A stretch of 6,746 nt of DNA from Syntrophomonadaceae bacterium (GCA_028686565.1 JAQUBU010000123.1:1-6746), one strand, 5' to 3'; positions 1-6,690 are shown, numbered from the stretch's first letter. Made by a program: numbers and translations. Notes: generated by a model from the letters alone, not told the origin.

Positions 1-60
1 TATTGATCAGCTTAAATCATCCTTTAGCTGTTACCAGGGTTATTTAAGAGAGGTATGGAG
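1..60 (+). other. Left edge: possible tail of an upstream gene
   Basis: Two frames are open from the window edge. One stops at TAA 45-47, 13 nt before the aroK start, with last residues LISLNHPLAVTRVI, which is a normal operon spacing. The other runs through the aroK ribosome-binding site and stops at TAG 74-76, overlapping aroK. Neither tail is long enough to identify a family. The short distance to aroK and the lack of a visible terminator or promoter suggest that aroK is transcribed from further upstream. Which frame is real cannot be decided here. Confidence 0.3.
46..53 (+). promoter_or_regulatory. Ribosome-binding site deciding the aroK start
   Basis: AAGAGAGG lies 7 nt before ATG 61 but only 1 nt before ATG 55. 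The two ATGs sit in a tandem ATGGAG ATGGAG duplication, and the spacing clearly favours the second. Confidence 0.7.
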
Positions 61-582
61 ATGGAGAAAAATATAGTTTTAATAGGATTTATGGGAACCG
101 GGAAAAGTTCAGTAGGTTTAAAGCTTTCCGAAAAGCTTAAAATGAAATTTGTTGACATGGACCGGGAAATAGAAAAGGTAACTGGAATGTCAGTTAGCAG
201 CCTGTTTCGAAAATTCGGAGAGATTAGATTTCGCTCCGAAGAAAGGTTAATGGCCCAAAAGCTTAGCAAGCAGAGCAATTTAGTTATTGCTACCGGTGGT
301 GGTGTGGTTTTGGAGGATGAGAATATCCAGCAGCTACGGGAAAATGGTATTATGATCTGGCTGCAAGCTAGTCCCGAGGATATCCTGGCTCGAGTAAATC
401 GTAAAAAGGGAACTCGTCCTCTGCTTAAAAGAGACCTGAAAATTGAAGATATTGAAGATATGCTGCGCGCTCGGGAGCATCTTTATTCCTGTACCAACTA
501 CCGGATTAACACCAGCAACAAAGATATTTATACGATTGTTAATGAAATTCATAAAATAATCAAGCAAATTGAAACAAGTTGA
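61..582 (+). CDS. aroK: Shikimate kinase
   Basis: Phosphorylates the 3-hydroxyl of shikimate with ATP in the cytoplasm, the fifth step of the shikimate pathway to chorismate. The product is 173 residues from ATG 61, the usual length for a stand-alone enzyme. An ATG two codons earlier (55) is too close to the ribosome-binding site. Visible motifs: P-loop GFMGTGKSS at 9-17; DMD at 32-34, whose second Asp is the expected shikimate ligand; FRxxE with Arg58, the conserved substrate-binding arginine; the shikimate-binding GGG at 79-81; the LID arginine in TRPLL (Arg119); and Arg138 in RAREHLY, the conserved C-terminal arginine. Nothing essential is missing. It is followed after 18 nt by aroB, so the two are almost certainly co-transcribed. 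aroK and aroL are isozymes; aroK is the default name for a single gene in Gram-positives. Confidence 0.96.
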   Translation: MEKNIVLIGFMGTGKSSVGLKLSEKLKMKFVDMDREIEKVTGMSVSSLFRKFGEIRFRSEERLMAQKLSKQSNLVIATGGGVVLEDENIQQLRENGIMIWLQASPEDILARVNRKKGTRPLLKRDLKIEDIEDMLRAREHLYSCTNYRINTSNKDIYTIVNEIHKIIKQIETS

Positions 583-586
583 AAAG

Positions 587-592
587 AAAGGG
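587..592 (+). promoter_or_regulatory. Ribosome-binding site deciding the aroB start
   Basis: AAAGGG ends 8 nt before GTG 601. An in-frame GTG at 592 overlaps the G-run itself and so is an unlikely start. The site begins just after the aroK stop codon (580-582). Confidence 0.65.
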
Positions 593-600
593 TGAAGCAG

Positions 601-1707
601 GTGACAAAACTTCCAGTAAAACTGGGAGAACGATCCTATAAAATATTTATCGGTGCAGGCAATCTTGAACGTGCCGGTATTCTAGTGCGCAGCATTAGTG
701 AAGCCCAAAAGATTCTTCTGGTCAGTAACCCTACGGTTTTTAATATTTATGGTCCCCCGCTGGTCGAAGTGCTTCAGGCCAATGGCTTTGAAACAATAGT
801 AGCTTTAATGCCTGATGGTGAAGAATACAAAAATATGGAGGAAGCACTGAAGATATTGGATCAAGCAGTTGATTCCCGCCTGGAACGAAGCAGTATACTC
901 TTAGCCCTGGGGGGAGGAGTAGTTGGCGATCTGGCAGGCTTTGTAGCATCTATATATCAAAGAGGCATTGATTTTGTCCAGATACCAACCACCCTGCTGG
1001 CGCAAGTAGATAGCAGTGTTGGGGGGAAAGTAGCGGTTAACCATCCTCTGGGCAAGAATTTCATTGGCTCTTTTCATCAACCCAGAATGGTGATAATTGA
1101 CAGCCAAACATTGGATACCTTGGTGGACCGGGAATATTACAGCGGTTTAGGCGAGGTGGTCAAATACGGCATAATTTATGACAGACATTTCTTCAGCTTT
1201 ATGGAAACAAATGCAGCAGCTATTCGCAGCAGAGATAAGAGCTGCATTGAAACCTTAATTTACCGCTGTTGTGAAATAAAGGCGGAAATAGTTGAACAGG
1301 ATGAACGTGAATTAGGGATTAGGGCTATATTGAATCTGGGACATACTTTTGGACATTCTTTGGAAAAATTAGGATTATATCAGTTGTACAAACATGGCGA
1401 GGCAGTAGTTACAGGGACTATTATGGCTTCCTGTTTGGCTTTGGATTTAAAATTGATTAATGACAGCGAGTTGATGCGTATTGTTGAGTTGTACAAGCAA
1501 CTGGGCATTATCCCGCCCCGTTTAGTCTTTACCGCTGAAGACATTTTGAAAGGTATGCTTAATGATAAAAAGACCCAGAATAGACGCTTGCGCTTTGTTT
1601 TACCCAGGGGGATTGGAAAATGTCTGATCAAGGAAGATATAGAGCGGGAGCAATTAATTAAAGCCATAGAGGTGACCCGGCAGATAGAGGTTGAAGCTGT
1701 TAAATAA
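601..1707 (+). CDS. aroB: 3-dehydroquinate synthase
   Basis: Converts DAHP (3-deoxy-D-arabino-heptulosonate 7-phosphate) to 3-dehydroquinate, the second step of the shikimate pathway, using NAD+ and a divalent metal (Zn or Co). The product is 368 residues from GTG 601, typical for bacterial AroB; translation then begins close to the family's first strand (VKLGERSYKIFIG). Motifs: PDGEEYKN at 71-78 and GGGVVGD at 104-110 (NAD-binding region); PTTLLAQVDSSVGGK at 129-143 with Lys143; then the three expected metal ligands Glu185 (GLGEVVKYG), His248 (NLGHTFGH) and His265 (KHGEAV). The C-terminal helical domain is complete and ends at TAA 1705-1707. It sits 18 nt downstream of aroK, so it is probably in the same transcript and translated from its own site. 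2-deoxy-scyllo-inosose synthase is a relative, but the aroK neighbour and motif set make AroB by far the better call. Confidence 0.97.
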   Translation: MTKLPVKLGERSYKIFIGAGNLERAGILVRSISEAQKILLVSNPTVFNIYGPPLVEVLQANGFETIVALMPDGEEYKNMEEALKILDQAVDSRLERSSILLALGGGVVGDLAGFVASIYQRGIDFVQIPTTLLAQVDSSVGGKVAVNHPLGKNFIGSFHQPRMVIIDSQTLDTLVDREYYSGLGEVVKYGIIYDRHFFSFMETNAAAIRSRDKSCIETLIYRCCEIKAEIVEQDERELGIRAILNLGHTFGHSLEKLGLYQLYKHGEAVVTGTIMASCLALDLKLINDSELMRIVELYKQLGIIPPRLVFTAEDILKGMLNDKKTQNRRLRFVLPRGIGKCLIKEDIEREQLIKAIEVTRQIEVEAVK

Positions 1708-1845
1708 TAAAAAGTGAGGTTGGGGGTATGGAGCAAGGAGCAACTGCATTATCAATTACCCATATGGCTCACTGAATTGTTAAGGCTGCACCTGACTGGT
1801 TCAAGGGATGTAATGAGGCGAAAAGATGCCCCCTGCTTCTTTAAA

Positions 1846-1881
1846 CGCCCGGGTTTCTATTAACAAAACAGCCGAAGGGCG
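1846..1881. other. Imperfect inverted repeat in the spacer after aroB
   Basis: The 211-nt spacer 1708-1918 has no convincing gene. Within it CGCCC (1846-1850) can pair with GGGCG (1877-1881), GG (1851-1852) with CC (1872-1873), and GTTT (1853-1856) with AAAC (1866-1869), with small bulges. No T-run follows, so it does not look like an intrinsic terminator. It could be a processing or leader structure for the 64-residue gene that starts 37 nt later, or it could be chance. No confident promoter is visible in the spacer. Confidence 0.25.
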
Positions 1882-1918
1882 CAAATTATTCAAATATCAA
1901 GAAGGAAGTGATATATAA

Positions 1919-2113
1919 ATGAATCAGAAAATGCAGGAAGCAATGAAAACAGCCATCGAACACGAAAACAAATCCCGTGACAATTATAAGCGACTGGCTG
2001 ATGAAGCAGAAGATCAGGAAACCAGGCTGCTTTTTGAGCAATTGTCCCATGAAGAAGCTATGCATTCAAAAAAAATATCGGAACGCCTCAAAGCTCTTAA
2101 AATGATGGGATAA
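1919..2113 (+). CDS. Two-helix rubrerythrin/ferritin-like protein (half bundle)
   Basis: A 64-residue, highly charged, all-helical protein, preceded by AGGA at 1903-1906 with a rather long 12-nt spacer to ATG. Helix 1 (about 3-31) contains ExxxRxxY at Glu16, Arg20 and Tyr23, the spacing seen in the first diiron-ligand helix of rubrerythrins. Helix 2 (about 33-61) contains ExxH at Glu46 and His49 within SHEEAMHSKK. Together these supply one Glu plus one ExxH, half of the ligand set of the four-helix diiron site. By analogy with two-helix encapsulated ferritins, the protein would have to dimerise or oligomerise to make a metal centre. A role in oxygen or peroxide protection or iron handling is inferred from the fold only. 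No rubredoxin-type Cys4 domain and no Cys is present. It could instead be a non-metal helical-hairpin protein. It is complete, with no sign of truncation, and ends 16 nt from the convergent gene. Confidence 0.75.
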   Translation: MNQKMQEAMKTAIEHENKSRDNYKRLADEAEDQETRLLFEQLSHEEAMHSKKISERLKALKMMG

Positions 2114-2129
2114 GCTAATGGCAGACCGT

Positions 2130-3446
2130 TTAATGGCTGGGACCGCTTGAGAAAACTATACTGGCTGCCAGAATTATGGTAAAAATTACTGCAAGGGAAG
2201 CGGTTGCAAGTATAAGGTGTTTCTTAACGTGATTATCCCCTTGCAGGTATTCTGCCAGCAGATGTGTGCAGTAGACAGTATTACTGGAGAACAGCATAAC
2301 AACGATAAACTGAATCCCGCTGGGTATAGCGACAAAGGCCGCATGAGCCAGGTGGGACCACAAGGTATGGCTGTAATAAGCCAGAACGATAAATTCTATC
2401 AAACCAGCCGCATATTGAAAGATCAGGCTTTGTTTCTGCATATTAATATTGAGTTCCATAAGGGCCCGAATTTCCTCCTGGGTGGTAATATTGGAACGAG
2501 CATTCATAATATCAATCTTGCTTCTTACTACTTCAATAGCTGCCTGATGATTTTCCCGGGAAATCTTTAACTGGTTGCTTAATTCCTTTAATTCATTTAA
2601 ACGAATTTGATACGGTGATAAAATTTCATCCAGTAACTCAGCATTTACCTCTAATCCCCGCTCGGCCTTAATCTGCCGGTTAAAAGCAACTATCATGGAA
2701 TGGATGCGGTTGCTGCCGGTTAGAACAGTGCTGTAATCACCTGCCAGCTTGCCATAAGATATTGATAATTCCTCAATTTTCAGTTCTAATTCCTGTGCTT
2801 CGTCACGCCCGCCTTTTTCACTTACCAGGTGTGAGTGCAGAGTTTGGGAAAGGGCGCTGTCTAAACAATCATTTTCTTTAGCAATGGTAATCTTTTGATC
2901 TCTTAAAAAGGTGGAAACCGCTTTTAATTTAAGCAAAGCCGCTTCTATAAGAGGAAGACTTCTAAGCAAAAGATTCTGATTAAGGGCTGTCTCGCTTCTT
3001 AACCCACAAGCATAGAAAGCCTGGTCATTAGGCCAGAAGCGTCCCAGGCGAGCCAGGCTTCCTTCATTTATGTCCATAAGAAAGGCTTCTTTAGCGCTGA
3101 CCTTTATTTGCGCTTCCTTAAGCAGCTTATCCCAATCATCTATCCCGCTCAAGATACTTATTCTGGCGATTAATTCCTCACATTTCAATCCGGCCTTTGC
3201 TTCCCAGCTGTCAATAGTGCTTATATAAGAAGACCAGTCCATATTGGCCTGGCTCAGATATATTACCAGAATATTCAGGTTATCCAGTTTGTGTACGCAA
3301 AATATTCCTGGAGAATCATCCGGTAAAGCTTTGCCGGTATATCCGCGTTGCTCGGTAACATTATTAGTTTTGAACTCATTAATCAGAATATTTACCTGCT
3401 CGCGTTCATCTTCAAAATAGTAATAATAACGTAAAACCGAGCGCAT
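2130..3446 (-). CDS. Unrecognised coiled-coil protein with C-terminal membrane segments
   Basis: A complete 438-residue protein that I cannot assign to a family. It starts with MRSVLRYYYYFEDE. The N-terminal part (about 1-150) looks soluble and mixed alpha/beta, with hydrophobic strands such as LNILVIYLSQ at 57-66. Residues about 155-340 are mostly long charged helices with leucine spacing suggestive of coiled coil (for example 215-235, 280-312 and 320-340). Three hydrophobic segments follow, at about 341-363, 366-388 and 411-433, with a charged linker (402-410) and a short SSGPSH tail. There is no signal peptide. The layout (soluble domain, helical stalk, C-terminal membrane segments) recalls CorA-type transporters, but the GMN signature is absent and the sequence does not otherwise match. 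The gene is convergent with the ferritin-like gene and divergent from pilB, so it is a single-gene unit. Its coding quality is good: an uninterrupted frame, a good ribosome-binding site and a normal start. Function unknown. Confidence 0.88.
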   Translation of the reverse strand: MRSVLRYYYYFEDEREQVNILINEFKTNNVTEQRGYTGKALPDDSPGIFCVHKLDNLNILVIYLSQANMDWSSYISTIDSWEAKAGLKCEELIARISILSGIDDWDKLLKEAQIKVSAKEAFLMDINEGSLARLGRFWPNDQAFYACGLRSETALNQNLLLRSLPLIEAALLKLKAVSTFLRDQKITIAKENDCLDSALSQTLHSHLVSEKGGRDEAQELELKIEELSISYGKLAGDYSTVLTGSNRIHSMIVAFNRQIKAERGLEVNAELLDEILSPYQIRLNELKELSNQLKISRENHQAAIEVVRSKIDIMNARSNITTQEEIRALMELNINMQKQSLIFQYAAGLIEFIVLAYYSHTLWSHLAHAAFVAIPSGIQFIVVMLFSSNTVYCTHLLAEYLQGDNHVKKHLILATASLAVIFTIILAASIVFSSGPSH

Positions 3447-3453
3447 TTTTCAA

Positions 3454-3461
3454 CACCCCTT
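3454..3461 (-). promoter_or_regulatory. Ribosome-binding site of the minus-strand 438-residue gene
   Basis: Read on the minus strand, AAGGGGTG is followed by a 7-nt spacer and then ATG at 3446-3444. This supports both the gene and its start. Upstream on the same strand is an AT-rich stretch with a TATTAT box (3481-3486) that could be a -10 element, but no good -35 at proper spacing is visible. Confidence 0.65.
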
Positions 3462-3505
3462 ATTTGAATGATCTATAAATATAATAGCTTAAAAAATACA
3501 GCAAT

Positions 3506-3549
3506 GCTTGGAAAAATAACTGCTAATCAACAGAGCTTTTTCGCCAAGC
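3506..3549. repeat. Imperfect inverted repeat in the divergent spacer
   Basis: GCTTGG (3506-3511) is the exact complement of CCAAGC (3544-3549). The neighbouring AAAAA (3512-3516) pairs with TTTTT (3537-3541), leaving a 2-nt CG bulge, and CTG (3520-3522) can pair with CAG (3531-3533) inside the loop. The element lies between the start of the minus-strand 438-residue gene and pilB, where operators or leader structures are expected. It has no T-run after the stem on either strand, so it is not a classical terminator. A regulatory role is inference. Confidence 0.4.
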
Positions 3550-3571
3550 GCAACGGAATATTGCACAGCTT
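3546..3571. repeat. Second, overlapping inverted repeat upstream of pilB
   Basis: AAGC (3546-3549) pairs with GCTT (3568-3571), and GCAA (3550-3553) with TTGC (3561-3564), leaving a 3-nt ACA bulge and a 7-nt loop. It shares AAGC 3546-3549 with the preceding repeat, so in RNA the two stems would be mutually exclusive. The stem is short and may be chance. Confidence 0.25.
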
Positions 3572-3633
3572 TAAATATGCCCTGAGCCTATTTTCACAAT
3601 ATACAACAAAATATATTAGTCTGCTGGCAAAGA

Positions 3634-3639
3634 TATGAT
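3634..3639 (+). promoter_or_regulatory. Possible -10 box upstream of pilB
   Basis: TATGAT matches the sigma-A -10 consensus at five of six positions and lies 43 nt before the chosen pilB start. I see no good -35 hexamer 16-18 nt upstream and no extended TGn, so this is only a candidate. TAGAAT at 3641-3646 is an equally weak alternative. Because the preceding gene is on the other strand, pilB must have a promoter somewhere in 3447-3681 or further upstream as a long leader. Confidence 0.2.
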
Positions 3640-3668
3640 GTAGAATGTAGAAAAAAAGGTAATATGCG

Positions 3669-3673
3669 GGAGG
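3669..3673 (+). promoter_or_regulatory. Ribosome-binding site deciding the pilB start
   Basis: GGAGG, within GGGAGGAAAG, lies 8 nt before ATG 3682 and is the strongest Shine-Dalgarno in the window. The in-frame ATG at 3664 precedes it and has only a weak AAAGG behind it, so 3682 is preferred. Confidence 0.8.
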
Positions 3674-3681
3674 AAAGTTAC

Positions 3682-5376
3682 ATGTTTCCAAGGAAAAAGA
3701 TAGGAGAAATATTATCTGACATGGGCCTGATTAGTAAAGAACAGCTCCAAAGTGCATTGCAAGAGCAGAAAAAAAGTGGTGAAAAACTAGGTCTTATTCT
3801 TGTAAATAAAGGTATTATCAGTGAAAACCAACTGCTTGAAATACTGGGAATGATCTTGGGGGTTCCCTATATCAAATTGGGGGATATAAATATTGAACCT
3901 GAACTTATTAAGCTGTTGCCAGCCCAATTGATTCGCTTTTATAAAATACTCCCTATCGCCAGGAATTCTAAAGTACTCACCCTGGCCATGGCTGATCCTT
4001 TCGACCAAAGAGCTATCGATGATGTAAGAATGGCAAGTGGTCTTGATGTGGTTCCAGTGCTGACCAGTGAAAAAGAAATAGATATAGCAATACATCAAAA
4101 TCTGGCATTTAGAATTGATCCGGACATTGACAGAATAATTGAAGAATTGATCGCGGAGAATAAAATTGCTGCTCAGGCGCGCAAGAACTTGCAGTTTCTT
4201 AAGCTTGATGAAGAAGCACCGATTATTCGCATGGTAAATTCAATTTTGATACAAGCTGTTCAAGCCTGTTGCAGTGATATTCATATTGAACCCCAGCAAG
4301 AAGAAGTAAGGATACGTTTTCGTTTGGATGGGGGACTTTATCAGGCTCTAAATTTACCGCTCAATTCACTGTCCCCATTGGTATCCCGGATAAAGATCAT
4401 GGCTGGAATGGATATCGCAGAAAAGAGACTTCCTCAGGATGGACGCTTCCGAATGGAAATTGAAGGCCGTGAAGTCGATTTTCGAACATCTACATTGCCA
4501 ACCAGCCAGGGGGAGAAAATCATGCTAAGAATTCTTGACCGCGCAGCAGCCTTAACTAACATCGGGCAATTGGGTTTAACCCTTAATAACCAGAAAAAAA
4601 TTTTGGATCTAGCCAATAAACCATACGGACTCTTATTAGTAACCGGTCCCACCGGTTCGGGCAAAACAACCACCCTGTATTCCATATTGGGAAATATTAA
4701 TTCTATTGACAAAAACATTATAACGCTGGAGGACCCGGTAGAATATTCCCTGACGGGTATCAATCAAGTGCAAATAAATACCAAGGCAGGTCTGACTTTT
4801 GCCAGTGGTTTGCGATCTATTCTTCGCCAGGACCCGGATGTAATTCTAGTAGGGGAGATACGTGATCGGGAAACTGCTCAATTAGCAGTGCAAGCAGCTC
4901 TAACCGGGCATTTAGTGTTTTCTACCCTGCACACCAATAATGCTGCCGGAACTATTGCCAGGTTAAAGGACATAGGAATTGATGATTTTTTACTGGCTTC
5001 TTCGCTGGCGGGTATAATATCCCAGCGTCTGGTAAGACAATTGTGCAGTAACTGCAGGCAGGAGTACGAGCTTGACGAAGATACAGCATTTAGATTAGGA
5101 ATTGCTGAAAAACAAGGAAAAACATTCTTTCGTCCCTGCGGCTGCAATATGTGCCGGCAATTGGGATATCGGGGCCGTGTAGCCATACAGGAGATATTAA
5201 TTATCGGACCGGAAATACGAGCCATAGTCAGGCAAGGTGAAAATTCAGAAGATATGATAGAAAAAACGGCTATACAAGCTGGTATGACTGCCATTAAGGC
5301 TGATGGAATTGCTAAAGCCAGCCGGGGAATTACTTCATTGGAAGAGGTAATGAGAGTTGTGTTAATAGGGGGGTAG
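3682..5376 (+). CDS. pilB: Type IV pilus assembly ATPase PilB (GspE/PulE family)
   Basis: Cytoplasmic hexameric ATPase that powers polymerisation of type IV pilins or pseudopilins. The product is 564 residues from ATG 3682, full length for the family. N-terminal domain: two 24-residue repeats at 6-29 and 35-58, separated by five residues, in the layout of the cyclic-di-GMP-binding MshEN domain. Middle domain: SDIHIEP at 198-204. ATPase core: Walker A GPTGSGKTT at 322-330, Asp box ITLEDPVEY at 347-355, Walker B VILVGEIRD at 387-395 with Glu392, and His box ending STLHT at 414-418. A zinc-binding cysteine cluster follows (Cys455, Cys458, Cys486, Cys488, Cys491) and ends in GYRGR, typical of PilB/GspE and absent from PilT retraction ATPases. 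pilC follows after 5 nt, so the two are co-transcribed. GspE of a type II secretion system is the close alternative; in a Gram-positive lacking an outer membrane a pilus or competence-type pseudopilus is more likely. Confidence 0.93.
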   Translation: MFPRKKIGEILSDMGLISKEQLQSALQEQKKSGEKLGLILVNKGIISENQLLEILGMILGVPYIKLGDINIEPELIKLLPAQLIRFYKILPIARNSKVLTLAMADPFDQRAIDDVRMASGLDVVPVLTSEKEIDIAIHQNLAFRIDPDIDRIIEELIAENKIAAQARKNLQFLKLDEEAPIIRMVNSILIQAVQACCSDIHIEPQQEEVRIRFRLDGGLYQALNLPLNSLSPLVSRIKIMAGMDIAEKRLPQDGRFRMEIEGREVDFRTSTLPTSQGEKIMLRILDRAAALTNIGQLGLTLNNQKKILDLANKPYGLLLVTGPTGSGKTTTLYSILGNINSIDKNIITLEDPVEYSLTGINQVQINTKAGLTFASGLRSILRQDPDVILVGEIRDRETAQLAVQAALTGHLVFSTLHTNNAAGTIARLKDIGIDDFLLASSLAGIISQRLVRQLCSNCRQEYELDEDTAFRLGIAEKQGKTFFRPCGCNMCRQLGYRGRVAIQEILIIGPEIRAIVRQGENSEDMIEKTAIQAGMTAIKADGIAKASRGITSLEEVMRVVLIGG

Positions 5377-5381
5377 CTTTA

Positions 5382-6596
5382 ATGGGCAATAAATATGATT
5401 TCCAGGTCAGGGATAAAAGCGGGAAAATCACCAGGGGTACTCTGGCAGCCGAAAGTAAAAATTCGGTAATAGAAAGTTTGCTGCATCAAGGCTATTATCT
5501 CACTTCTTTAAAGGAACACAAAGAAGTGACCTGGGATGTAGAGCTGGAGTTGAGTTTTATAAAAGTAAGCAGCAGGGATCTGGCAATTATGACCAGGCAG
5601 CTTTCTACTATGCTGGGGGCAGGATTGTCTATGCTCAGATGTCTGCAAATACTGGGTGAACAGACAGCCCACCGCAAATTAAAAAAAGCTATTTTTCAAA
5701 TCCGCGCAAATATTGAGGAAGGGCAGGCACTTTGGGAGGCTATGTCCCTGCATCCGGATATATTTTCCGAGGTATATGTCAGTATGGTCCGCGCCGGGGA
5801 AATCGGAGGTGCGCTGGAGATAGTACTGGAGAAGCTGGGTGACTATTTGGAACGGGAACAAGAGATTAGCGCCAAAGTAAAGTCGGCATCAATCTATCCT
5901 TGTATTATCAGTATATTTGCTGTCTTGGCAGTATTTTTTATCATCATCTTTGTTATGCCAACCTTTGTAAACATGTTGCAATCATCAGGAGCCGAAATAC
6001 CTTTGCCAACCAGGATGCTCATTGCGGCCGGACTTTATTTAAAGAAAAGCTGGTTCATCATTTTACTGGTTTTAATTTTGGGGGGGATAGCCGTAAAAAA
6101 ATGGGGCAAGACCAGGGATGGCCGGTATGTATTGGATAGTATCTATCTACATTTGCCGATTTTGGGTAAAACTATATCACGGCTTGCCGTTGCTCGCTTT
6201 GCACGTACCATGGGTACGCTGGTATGTTCAGGAATTTCTATATTGGAATGCCTGGCGGCGGTCGAAAATGTAGCAGGCAATGCGGTGATAAAGAAGGCTA
6301 TTTGTGAAGCCCGGATAAGTATAAGCGAGGGTGATTCAATTACGGCCCCTCTGGAGGCAACTGGGGTATTTGAACCGATGGTAATCCAAATGATAGCTGT
6401 GGGGGAGGAAACAGGTTCCCTTGATGTAATGCTCATAAGGATTTCAGATTATTTCGATCGTGAGGTGGTCTACATGGTGGAGGCTATGATTGCATTAGTT
6501 GAACCATTGATGATTCTTTTGGCTGCTTTACTGGTTGCTGGAATAGTCATTGCAACAATACTGCCTATTTTTAAGATTACAAGTTTTATAACTTAG
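5382..6596 (+). CDS. pilC: Type IV pilus inner-membrane platform protein PilC (GspF family)
   Basis: Polytopic membrane protein that anchors the assembly ATPase and passes pilin subunits into the growing fibre. The product is 404 residues, the standard length. The N-terminal stretch (4-44, YDFQVRDKSGK onwards) is the usual short leader domain. Two T2SSF repeats follow: about 68-190, carrying SMVRAGEIGGALE at 134-146, and about 270-395, carrying the matching QMIAVGEETGSLD at 336-348. Predicted membrane segments: about 171-194, 223-238 and 372-396, giving the classical three-span topology. ATG 5382 lies 5 nt after the pilB stop, with a G-run (5368-5373) inside the pilB end serving as the ribosome-binding site, so translation is probably coupled. 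No pilT lies between pilB and pilC, unlike many pilus operons. The gene ends at TAG 6594-6596 with no clear terminator after it, so further pilus genes may follow outside the window. Confidence 0.95.
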   Translation: MGNKYDFQVRDKSGKITRGTLAAESKNSVIESLLHQGYYLTSLKEHKEVTWDVELELSFIKVSSRDLAIMTRQLSTMLGAGLSMLRCLQILGEQTAHRKLKKAIFQIRANIEEGQALWEAMSLHPDIFSEVYVSMVRAGEIGGALEIVLEKLGDYLEREQEISAKVKSASIYPCIISIFAVLAVFFIIIFVMPTFVNMLQSSGAEIPLPTRMLIAAGLYLKKSWFIILLVLILGGIAVKKWGKTRDGRYVLDSIYLHLPILGKTISRLAVARFARTMGTLVCSGISILECLAAVENVAGNAVIKKAICEARISISEGDSITAPLEATGVFEPMVIQMIAVGEETGSLDVMLIRISDYFDREVVYMVEAMIALVEPLMILLAALLVAGIVIATILPIFKITSFIT

Positions 6597-6690
6597 TTAC
6601 TCAACTATCTGACCAAAAGCACAGACTGAAAAAGCAATAAAATAAACTGTTTAAAATTCCATATTGACGAACATCGCGAGCTATCTTATA

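Noticed and set aside
1380..1736. 118-residue minus-strand frame over the end of aroB
   Set aside because: Antisense to the conserved metal-binding and C-terminal part of aroB; the product is low-complexity Ser/Ile/Leu-rich without motifs.
2114..2171. Possible bidirectional terminator between the convergent genes (CTGGCTGCCAG at 2161-2171)
   Set aside because: The short palindrome lies inside the minus-strand coding region, the intergenic gap is only 16 nt, and no T-run follows in either direction.
2217..2570. 117-residue plus-strand frame inside the 438-residue minus-strand gene
   Set aside because: It lies wholly antisense to a gene with a good ribosome-binding site and sensible protein features; its own product has no recognisable motif and no ribosome-binding site.
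3447..3681. Cyclic-di-GMP riboswitch upstream of pilB
   Set aside because: Considered because of the MshEN-like PilB, but the conserved GEMM core and tetraloop-receptor sequences are not visible.
4878..5294. 138-residue minus-strand frame opposite pilB
   Set aside because: Fully antisense to the conserved ATPase core and cysteine-cluster region of pilB; a shadow of that coding pattern.
6597..6665. Terminator after pilC (AAACTGTTT near 6646-6654)
   Set aside because: Four-base arms with a one-base centre cannot form a stable hairpin; the A/T-rich stretch alone is not evidence of termination.
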